The position numbers and the translations under genes were made by a program. Shown here piece by piece: positions 8,136-13,138 of a stretch of DNA of 16,494 bases (its first letter is position 1; each line of letters begins with the position of its first letter). The notes beneath the pieces were generated by a model. That model worked only from the letters and a program-made list of their open reading frames with translations. It did no database searches and had not been told where the DNA came from. This DNA comes from DATLAN01 sp035527455 (GTDB taxonomy: Bacteria > Planctomycetota > Planctomycetia > Pirellulales > Thermoguttaceae), in assembly GCA_035527455.1 (NCBI GenBank), contig DATLAN010000492.1:1-16494 (forward strand). The letters run 5' to 3'.

Positions 8136-9347
8136 TCACTTCTCCGCCAGCCGCTGCCGCGCTTCTTCGGCCCAGGGGCTGTCGGGGGCCAGGTCGAGAA
8201 ACGCCCGCCAGTGGTCCTCGGCCCTTTCGCGTCGGCCCGTCTCGTCGAGGGTTCGGGCCAGGTGGTAATGGACGTCGGCGTAATCGGCGTGATAGGTTAA
8301 GGCCCCTTCGAACGCGGCGATCGCCAGGTCGGGCTGCCCCAGCTCGGCCAGCACGCAGCCGAGGTTCGCCCGGGCTTCGACGTAATCCTCGTCCAACTCG
8401 ATCGCCGCGTAGTAGCGTTCGCGGGCGCCGGCCAGATCGCCCTGGCGATAGAGCAGTTCGGCCACCTGGAAGCAGGTCTCCGGCGTCGGGCCGCCGGCGG
8501 CCATGGCCGCGCGATACATCTCCCCGGCGGCCGTGAGTTGGCCGTCCTCTTCCAACTCCGCGGCCAGGTAGCACATCTGCTCGGGCGTAGCCGGGGCGGG
8601 CTCGGGTTCGACCGAAGAGGGGGCAAGGTCGGCGTGCGTGTCGGGCGAAGACTCGCGCGGGGATAAACCCCGCGGCTCGCTGGCCTCGAAGTCGAAGCGG
8701 AATTGGCCGCCCGGCTCGATCAGCCCGTCGCCTTGTCGTAAGAGGATTTCCTTGCCGTGGATGATGACCGCCAACTGGGCCAGCGGCCGGCTCACGCCGG
8801 GGACGTATCGCCCGAGCTTCTCCAGCTTCTTCTCGATCGCCCGGGGCGAAACGCCCGCCGCCAACAGTTCGGCCAGACGCCGGGCGGTGACCACCTCCCG
8901 GAAATCGAAGTACGGCAGCCGGCGGATCTCGCGAACCGGCACGATCAGCCCCCGGCGGTGCCAGCGGCGGATCACGGCCACCGGCACACCGAGCATCTCG
9001 GCCAGCATGGCGGGCGTGCAGAGCCGCTGCAACTCCTGCCGCCGATCGACCAGCCCCAGCCGCTGCCAGAGTTCGGTCTCGGTGACCACTTCCAGCGTCC
9101 CGCGTTCCACCGCCTCGCGCGTCGGCTCGTCGAACCAATCCTCCAAATCACCGGTCCCGGGCACGGGCAACGCTTCCTCGCCCACCACGGCCAGATGAAC
9201 CGAAGCGTCCGGCTTCTCGACAACCACCGCTCCATGCCGGCGAACCAACTGCGCCGCCTCGCGCTTCGTCATGCTCGCCAGCTTGCCGACGAATGCCAGG
9301 CGCTTGCCGTGCAGAATCTTGCTTGGGTCTGGATTAGCGTACGACAT
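8136..9347 (-). CDS. BRCT + MerR-type HTH + TPR multidomain protein
   Basis: This 403-residue protein has three recognisable parts. Residues about 10-95 resemble a BRCT domain, beginning LHGKRLAFVGKLASMTKREA, as in the C-terminal domain of NAD-dependent DNA ligase. Residues about 105-185 resemble a MerR-type winged helix-turn-helix (CTPAMLAEMLGVPVAVIRRW, then a wing and a helix with GVSPRAIEKKLEKL). After a disordered linker (about 222-255), residues about 256-400 contain three to four tetratricopeptide repeats (for example AIELDEDYVEARANLGCVLA). It is probably cytoplasmic and binds DNA or a DNA-bound partner; the TPR part would recruit another protein. The ATG at 9347 has no strong Shine-Dalgarno. 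The stop lies 2 nt from the heptamer array at 8031-8134, and another heptamer array lies just upstream of the start. The regulatory target is unknown. Confidence 0.8.
   Translation of the reverse strand: MSYANPDPSKILHGKRLAFVGKLASMTKREAAQLVRRHGAVVVEKPDASVHLAVVGEEALPVPGTGDLEDWFDEPTREAVERGTLEVVTETELWQRLGLVDRRQELQRLCTPAMLAEMLGVPVAVIRRWHRRGLIVPVREIRRLPYFDFREVVTARRLAELLAAGVSPRAIEKKLEKLGRYVPGVSRPLAQLAVIIHGKEILLRQGDGLIEPGGQFRFDFEASEPRGLSPRESSPDTHADLAPSSVEPEPAPATPEQMCYLAAELEEDGQLTAAGEMYRAAMAAGGPTPETCFQVAELLYRQGDLAGARERYYAAIELDEDYVEARANLGCVLAELGQPDLAIAAFEGALTYHADYADVHYHLARTLDETGRRERAEDHWRAFLDLAPDSPWAEEARQRLAEK
8656..8674. repeat. Perfect hairpin inside the BRCT/MerR/TPR gene
   Basis: CGCGGGG, a 5-nt loop ATAAA, and CCCCGCG form a 7-bp perfect stem within the coding sequence. 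It corresponds to about residues 225-231 of the protein, inside the disordered linker (peptide EPRGLSPRESS). It looks like one of the dispersed palindromic repeats, inserted in frame where the protein can tolerate it; the insertion is inferred, not shown. Confidence 0.6.
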
Positions 9348-9351
9348 GGGC

Positions 9352-9379
9352 GACTCGGGGCTCGGGACTGGGGGCTGGG
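9352..9379. repeat. Four imperfect G-rich heptamers upstream of the BRCT/MerR/TPR gene
   Basis: The stretch reads as GACTCGG, GGCTCGG, GACTGGG, GGCTGGG, four 7-bp units that differ at two positions. It begins 5 nt upstream of the start codon at 9347, so it lies in the 5' leader of that minus-strand gene, where a C-rich RNA copy could hide the start site. The unit length equals that of the array at the other end of the gene. Confidence 0.6.
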
Positions 9380-9406
9380 GAAAATCCGCTACCGCTCGTT
9401 ACCACT

Positions 9407-9556
9407 CGTTCCCAAGCTCTGCTTGGGAACGCACTTTCGGGAAGCTTTGCTTCCCAACTCGCACAACCGCGAAGCGGTTCTACAACAAAGCCCAGGGTCG
9501 CGCAGCGCACCCTGGGTTACGGGATCCAGAAGCCGGCGCAAACCCCGAAGGGGTTT
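9407..9556. repeat. Mosaic of five perfect short hairpins
   Basis: Five separate perfect palindromes follow one another in the 233-bp gap 9348-9580. They are CGTTCCCAAGC/GCTTGGGAACG (9407-9431), GGGAAGC/GCTTCCC (9439-9455), AACCGC/GCGGTT (9465-9479), CCCAGGGT/ACCCTGGG (9491-9516) and AAACCCC/GGGGTTT (9540-9556). Three of the five have 3-nt loops matching GAA or TTT, and one has TCT. The region lies downstream of the MtrA-like gene and upstream of the BRCT/MerR/TPR gene, both minus strand, so it may separate their transcripts. No coding sequence is credible here. Confidence 0.85.
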
Positions 9557-9580
9557 TACAGCCGGTGATCGGCGACCTTT

Positions 9581-10291
9581 TCATTCTCCTTCGCTCTCGC
9601 CCCGCTTCCTCGCCTCGACCGAGCGCTTGATCCGTTCCATCAGCACCCGGGCCTTATCGACCTTTGCCCTCGACCGGTCGTCCTTCGGTTCCCGTTGCGG
9701 GTCGTTGATTCGCCAGGTGATCTTGCCGCTTAAGGCCGGCTCGTCGAAGGCGCCCGGGTCCGAGAGGACGTAATCTCCAAACGGCGTGGGCTCCTCTTGA
9801 TAACAGGACCAGACCGCTTTCCGCAAGAGGTCCGGCGATCCCTCGTCGACCATATCGATCACCTCGATCTGCCGGCGGAATCGCTCCACGAACTCGGCCG
9901 GGACGTTGAACAGGTACGGCGTGGGGGCCTTGGCGCCGACGATCCGTTTGTTCCGGTCGATCCCATTCCGCTTCAGGCACCGGATCGCGTCGCCCACCAA
10001 ATGCCCGGGCGTTTCCGGCCCGCAGACGATCAGAAAGCGGATGTTCGGATTGGCGACCAGGTTGCAGACGACCTTCTCCAGCCCGATATTCTCCGTCTGG
10101 AGCGTGCCGGCCAGCGCGGCCCCGCTCTCGACGGCCACGCGGACCAACTGTTCGATCGACGGCGGCGTTTTCTCGCGCTCCCAGCGGAGGATCACCACGA
10201 CCGCCACGGGCGAATAGTCGTTTCCGCGCAGGTAGCAGCCTTCTTCCGGGGGGTATCCGTCTGGAGGCGCGATTTTCCTGATTTCTGCCAA
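9581..10291 (-). CDS. mtrA: Soluble MtrA-like protein (tetrahydromethanopterin S-methyltransferase subunit A family)
   Basis: The 236-residue product matches MtrA, the corrinoid-carrying subunit of the methanogen MtrA-H complex that moves a methyl group from methyl-tetrahydromethanopterin to coenzyme M. Seen here are GNDYSPVAVVVIL (23-35), LQTENIG (65-71), NPNIRFLIVCG (81-91) and GHLVGDAI (96-103); His97 in the GHxxG motif should be the axial cobalt ligand. The C-terminus (to residue 236) is charged and helical with no membrane segment, unlike the anchored methanogen subunit, so this is a cytoplasmic stand-alone form. I chose the TTG at 10291 because AAGGAGG (10306-10300) lies 8 nt upstream; a GTG at 10300 overlaps that site. 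No other mtr genes lie nearby. Planctomycetes can carry tetrahydromethanopterin C1 genes, so a role in methyl or C1 transfer is reasonable but inferred. Confidence 0.85.
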   Translation of the reverse strand: MAEIRKIAPPDGYPPEEGCYLRGNDYSPVAVVVILRWEREKTPPSIEQLVRVAVESGAALAGTLQTENIGLEKVVCNLVANPNIRFLIVCGPETPGHLVGDAIRCLKRNGIDRNKRIVGAKAPTPYLFNVPAEFVERFRRQIEVIDMVDEGSPDLLRKAVWSCYQEEPTPFGDYVLSDPGAFDEPALSGKITWRINDPQREPKDDRSRAKVDKARVLMERIKRSVEARKRGESEGE

Positions 10292-10299
10292 AGATGCCA

Positions 10300-10306
10300 C
10301 CTCCTT
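10300..10306 (-). promoter_or_regulatory. Strong ribosome binding site deciding a TTG start
   Basis: AAGGAGG on the minus strand (10306-10300) is a full match to the anti-Shine-Dalgarno. It sits 8 nt before TTG at 10291-10289, the ideal spacing, while the nearer GTG at 10300-10298 shares its last G and could not be used with it. Confidence 0.75.
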
Positions 10307-10322
10307 GGTTGTGTGCCGCTAT

Positions 10323-10328
10323 ATTATA
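10323..10328 (-). promoter_or_regulatory. Candidate -10 box of the MtrA-like gene
   Basis: A perfect TATAAT lies on the minus strand, about 17 nt upstream of the strong ribosome binding site, within an AT-rich island in GC-rich surroundings. The matching -35 position (about 10346-10351) lies inside a palindromic repeat and has no consensus hexamer, so an activator or a different sigma factor may be needed. Confidence 0.5.
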
Positions 10329-10331
10329 TCC

Positions 10332-10432
10332 GTAGGTCAGGGCTTGCCCTGACGGCTGCCGTAGGTCAGGGCTTGCCCTGACGGCCTTCTTGCCCGCGAT
10401 TCCCGATTCCGTCAGGGCAAGCCCTGACCTAC
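10332..10432. repeat. Three more copies of the GTCAGGGC palindromic repeat
   Basis: Copies occupy 10332-10354, 10361-10383 and 10410-10432, the first two in one orientation and the third inverted. Each has the same core and flanks (GTAGG before, CG after) as the copies at 168-264 about 10 kb away. This is the left part of the gene-free stretch 10292-10658; the remainder holds a possible gene remnant (10433-10615) and a promoter/operator. Confidence 0.9.
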
Positions 10433-10615
10433 GGAGTTTGCGCGATTTCGTCCGGCACTTCAAGGAGACCGCCAAAGGAGACGCCCCGCGGCGGCTACCA
10501 CATCGAATTCCGATTCTGCCTCGGCCAGCAAAGCAACGTCCAATCGCTCTGCTGCACGTCGCGCCATCACGACAAACTGCGGGAGAAGGCGCAGGAGGTG
10601 GTAGGCGATCGTTGA
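10433..10615 (+). other. Possible gene remnant without a start codon
   Basis: One plus-strand frame is open through this stretch and ends at TGA 10613-10615. Its last part reads like a protein C-terminus (GGYHIEFRFCLGQQSNV, later DKLREKAQEVVGDR). It has no ATG, no ribosome binding site, and its upstream end runs into the palindromic repeat. I do not recognise the family. It may be a decayed gene tail or chance in GC-rich DNA. Confidence 0.25.
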
Positions 10616-10637
10616 TCAATGCTATAATATCATTGAT
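10615..10637 (+). promoter_or_regulatory. Promoter with inverted-repeat operator for the DUF433/DUF5615 module
   Basis: A perfect TATAAT at 10623-10628 is enclosed by a perfect 7-bp inverted repeat, ATCAATG (10615-10621) and CATTGAT (10631-10637). The start codon lies 31 nt beyond the -10 box, with GAGAAGG (10644-10650) as ribosome binding site. No good -35 box is seen 17 nt upstream. An inverted repeat over the -10 box is typical of antitoxin autorepression, which is inferred here. Confidence 0.6.
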
Positions 10638-10658
10638 TCCAACGAGAAGGCCTCTATC

Positions 10659-10889
10659 ATGAGATCGTTTCCGAACATCACCCACGATCCCCAAGTCATG
10701 GGTGGCAAGCCGTGCATCCGCGGGATGCGCGTGACCGTCGGCACGGTTGTCGGGCTGTTGGCTGCCGGGCGGACGATTCCGGAAATCCTCGACGCCTACC
10801 CCTACCTTGAAGAGTCCGACATTCGTGAGTCGCTGGCCTATGCCGCGTGGCGCCTGGAAGAAGCCGAAGTGCCCCTGGGACCGGCATGA
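10659..10889 (+). CDS. DUF433 antitoxin-like protein
   Basis: The 76-residue product is a typical-length DUF433 protein (COG2442), a small winged-helix-like family found as the antitoxin-type partner of DUF5615 PIN-like proteins. The signature ITHDPQVMGGKPCIRGMRVT occupies residues 7-26, followed by a helix-turn-helix-like stretch (GLLAAGRTIPEILDAYPYL) that would bind DNA. The ATG at 10659 has GAGAAGG 8 nt upstream. Its stop overlaps the next start as ATGA (10886-10889), the usual coupled arrangement of these pairs. It probably represses its own promoter through the inverted repeat at 10615-10637. The partner gene is broken, so this may now be an orphan antitoxin. Confidence 0.88.
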   Translation: MRSFPNITHDPQVMGGKPCIRGMRVTVGTVVGLLAAGRTIPEILDAYPYLEESDIRESLAYAAWRLEEAEVPLGPA

Positions 10890-11254
10890 AGATTTTGCTC
10901 GACATGAATCTCACACCGAAATGGTGCGAGGTACTCCGGCGGCATGGAGATCAAGTGGTCCACTGGTCGGAGGTGGGCGACAGGTGAGTTGCGGATCAGC
11001 AGATCATGGAATGGGCGGCAGCCAATGGGTATGTCGTGTTTACCCACAACCTCGATTTCGGGGCCCTTCTCGCCGCAACACGGTCCGATAAACCAAGCAT
11101 TATCCAGGTCCGAACGCAAGATGTGATGCCGGACGATCTCGAAGAGACGATTGTCAGCGTCCTCGAAGAGTATCAAGCTGAACTCGAGTCCGGGGCTTTG
11201 ATCGTCGTGGATAAGTGGAGATCACGAATTCGAATCTTGCCATTGCGGCCGTAG
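10886..11254 (+). pseudogene. DUF5615 PIN-like toxin gene interrupted by an in-frame TGA
   Basis: The reading frame from ATG 10886 encodes a normal DUF5615 (COG4634) start, MKILLDMNLTPKWCEVLRRH, but meets TGA at codon 34 (10985-10987). The same frame then continues without a shift to TAG at 11252-11254 with the rest of the family: IMEWAAANGYVVFTHNLDFG, later IIQVRTQDVMPDD and LESGALIVVD. Total length, 122 codons, is normal. The stop falls in the block normally written GDPRAxD (here G-D-R-stop-V-A-D), at the position usually held by Arg, so a single CGA to TGA change explains it. Conserved acidic residues (Asp6, Asp near 11061) are on both sides of the stop. An internal ATG at 11006 could give an 82-residue fragment, which would lack the N-terminal active-site Asp. 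This was a toxin-like nuclease-fold partner of the DUF433 gene and is probably inactive now. Confidence 0.8.
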
Positions 11255-11255
11255 T

Positions 11256-11341
11256 GCCTTCTTTCCGAAGAAACCAGATTCCTTGAGGGCAAGAGTCCGA
11301 TCAACCACACGGCTGTCGACAAGCTGGCGCGGCATTTCAAG
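11256..11341 (+). repeat. Degenerate copy of the sequence left of the toxin-antitoxin pair
   Basis: Positions 11256-11293 match 10384-10421 at 29 of 38 bases without gaps, including the repeat edge AGGGCAAG. Further right, CGGCATTTCAAG (11330-11341) matches CGGCACTTCAAG (10453-10464) at 11 of 12 bases, with a 5-nt difference in spacing. The two related stretches flank the DUF433/DUF5615 pair. The frame here is also open from 11255 to TAG 11354-11356 (ending HTAVDKLARHFKRELV), which may be a gene remnant. The rest of the gap to 11474 holds the candidate promoter below. Confidence 0.5.
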
Positions 11342-11373
11342 CGCGAACTGGTGTAGACGTCGGCTCGGCCGGT

Positions 11374-11402
11374 TTGCTTGCTCTCCAGACAGATGGTAGA
11401 GT
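11374..11402 (+). promoter_or_regulatory. Candidate promoter of the iduronate-sulfatase-like gene
   Basis: TTGCTT (11374-11379) and TAGAGT (11397-11402) are spaced by exactly 17 nt. The first matches three and the second four consensus bases, so the call rests mainly on spacing and on the position 73 nt upstream of the start codon. Confidence 0.3.
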
Positions 11403-11474
11403 GTCTTTTCTGGAAATGCAGGCACGTCCGGAACCGACTCGAAAGGGGAAGCCGGACGCTCAACGGAGAAAACC

Positions 11475-13070
11475 ATGGCTCAGAGACACCACCCGTTCCG
11501 CGTACACTCTCTCACAACTCGTGCCGGACTCTCGATCGCTATACCGTGCAGCCTCCTCTGGGCGGGCCTGGCTGCCACGGCGATCCGTGCCGAATCCCCG
11601 AGTCGGCCGCGGCCCAACGTCCTGTTCATCGCGGTCGACGACCTGCGGCCGGAACTCGGCTGCTATGGCGCTGCGGCGGTCCAGTCGCCGAACATCGACG
11701 CGCTGGCCGCACGCGGTACGACGTTCACACGCGCCTATTGCCAGCAGGCGGTCTGTAATCCCTCGCGTGCCAGCATCATGACCGGACTGCGGCCGGATAC
11801 CTTGAAGGTCTGGGACTTGTGGACCGACTTTCGCAAGACGACGCCCGATGCCGTCACGATCCCCCAGCATTTCGGCCGACACGGATACCGCACCGCCTGC
11901 ATCGGCAAGATCTTTCATAACGTCATCCCGGACCCCCGGTCGTGGACGGACGAGAAGATCTACGTCGAAGGTTTCCCGTTCGACCCCGACGCCGTGTACG
12001 TCAGCGCCGGGGAACTCGAATGGCTGGAAGGCCGAAAGCGGGAGTTGACGGCGATCGGCCAGGACCGGCAGCGGATCGACCGTTTCGGCAAGTGGTATTT
12101 GAAGGCTGCGGCGACCGAGGCCCCCGATTGCCCCGACAACGCCTATTACGATGGAGCACAGACCGACGCGGCTTTGCAGAAGATCACGGAACTCGCCCGG
12201 CAGGACGCCCCCTTCTTCTTCGCGATCGGTTACTACCGTCCGCATTTGCCGTTCAACGCGCCGCAACGTTACTGGGATCTGTACGACCGCGACGCGATCC
12301 CCTTGGCGCCCAACCGGGATCTGCCGCAGAACGCGCCGCCGATGGCGATCAACACGCTGCGAGAACTCCGGGGCTATCGCGACTTCGCCGATGTCCCGCG
12401 TCCGGACCAGGGCACGCTTGCGGAATCCCGACAACGTCTGCTCAAACACGGCTACTATGCGAGCGTCAGTTACATCGACGCTCAAATCGGCAGGCTGCTC
12501 GCGCAACTCGACAAGCTCGCTATTGCCGACGAGACGATCGTTGTGCTCTGGGGCGACAACGGCTGGAAGCTCGGGGAGCACAACAGTTGGTGCAAGATGA
12601 CCAACTACGAGGTCGACGCGCGAGTCCCTCTGATCATTCGTGCGCCCCACGCGCCGGGCGCCGGTCAAAGGTGCGAGCGGCTGGTCGAGCTGGTCGACGT
12701 CTACCCCACGCTTTGCGAGTTGGCCATGCTCCCGGTGCCGGAGCAACTGGAAGGGACCAGCTTGAGGCCGCTGCTGGAGGACCCGAAGCGGAAGTGGAAG
12801 CCGGCCGTTTTCCATCAGTTTCTGCGGGAGGGCATCTGGGTCGGCCCCGACGGCCTCGAATACATGGGCTACAGCGTTCGCACGGAAACGCACCGCTACG
12901 TCCGCTGGGTCACGTGGCCGGAAAAGAAGTTTGCGGCGGAAGAACTCTACGACCACGGAAACGATCCGCATGAATCCAAGAACGTCGTCTCGGACGCTGC
13001 GCAGCGGGCGGTGCTCGACGAATTGCGTCGATGGCACGAAGAAGGTTGGCAAGCGGCGCAGCCGAATTGA
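11475..13070 (+). CDS. Secreted iduronate-2-sulfatase-like sulfatase
   Basis: The 531-residue protein is a type I sulfatase most like iduronate-2-sulfatases (SulfAtlas S1_7-type): RPNVLFIAVDDLRPELGCYG (46-65) with metal ligands Asp55 and Asp56, CNPSRASIMTG (94-104) with Cys94 as the formylglycine precursor, then TLKVWDL (109-115), GKIFH (144-148), GYYRPHLPF (252-260, His257) and LWGDNGWKLGEHNSWCK (358-374). The second metal pair is Asp361-Asn362, where human IDS has Asp-His; Asp-Asn is the form in arylsulfatase A, so it should work. A Sec-type leader covers about residues 15-39, so it acts outside the cytoplasm, probably removing 2-O-sulfate-like groups from uronic acid or other sugar units. 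The ATG at 11475 has GGAG 6 nt upstream. Its stop codon overlaps the -35 box of the next gene's promoter. Confidence 0.93.
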   Translation: MAQRHHPFRVHSLTTRAGLSIAIPCSLLWAGLAATAIRAESPSRPRPNVLFIAVDDLRPELGCYGAAAVQSPNIDALAARGTTFTRAYCQQAVCNPSRASIMTGLRPDTLKVWDLWTDFRKTTPDAVTIPQHFGRHGYRTACIGKIFHNVIPDPRSWTDEKIYVEGFPFDPDAVYVSAGELEWLEGRKRELTAIGQDRQRIDRFGKWYLKAAATEAPDCPDNAYYDGAQTDAALQKITELARQDAPFFFAIGYYRPHLPFNAPQRYWDLYDRDAIPLAPNRDLPQNAPPMAINTLRELRGYRDFADVPRPDQGTLAESRQRLLKHGYYASVSYIDAQIGRLLAQLDKLAIADETIVVLWGDNGWKLGEHNSWCKMTNYEVDARVPLIIRAPHAPGAGQRCERLVELVDVYPTLCELAMLPVPEQLEGTSLRPLLEDPKRKWKPAVFHQFLREGIWVGPDGLEYMGYSVRTETHRYVRWVTWPEKKFAAEELYDHGNDPHESKNVVSDAAQRAVLDELRRWHEEGWQAAQPN

Positions 13071-13095
13071 CTCGCCCGGCCGGGCTTGCGATAAT
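13067..13095 (+). promoter_or_regulatory. Promoter of the Gfo/Idh/MocA gene with a palindrome in its spacer
   Basis: TTGACT (13067-13072) and GATAAT (13090-13095), each five of six consensus bases, are separated by exactly 17 nt. The -35 box overlaps the sulfatase stop codon (13068-13070). The spacer contains a perfect 12-bp palindrome GCCCGGCCGGGC (13074-13085), a possible operator. The leader to the ATG at 13139 would be about 36 nt. Confidence 0.6.
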
Positions 13096-13138
13096 GCGGC
13101 GGGCTATTCATCTCACGGCATCACGAGGAGACCAGATC

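Noticed and set aside
8073..8300. Small plus-strand frame starting in the heptamer array
   Set aside because: Its first residues are translated repeat, which is a common false gene call, and it lies antisense to the TPR region.
10292..10340. Cobalamin riboswitch upstream of the MtrA-like gene
   Set aside because: The leader from the candidate -10 box to the start is only about 30 nt, too short for a B12 aptamer, and no B12-box sequence is visible.
10390..10662. 90-codon plus-strand frame starting in the right-hand repeat block
   Set aside because: It begins with translated repeat, has no ribosome binding site, and overlaps the promoter and start of the DUF433 gene.
10985..10987. Selenocysteine codon in the DUF5615 gene
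   Set aside because: The position is normally Arg, not Cys or Sec, and a nonsense mutation explains it more simply. I could not fold the downstream RNA to exclude a SECIS element.
11460..13052. Open frame of 530 codons antisense to the iduronate-sulfatase-like gene
   Set aside because: Shadow of GC-rich coding on the other strand; the plus strand has full sulfatase motifs, a leader and a Shine-Dalgarno.
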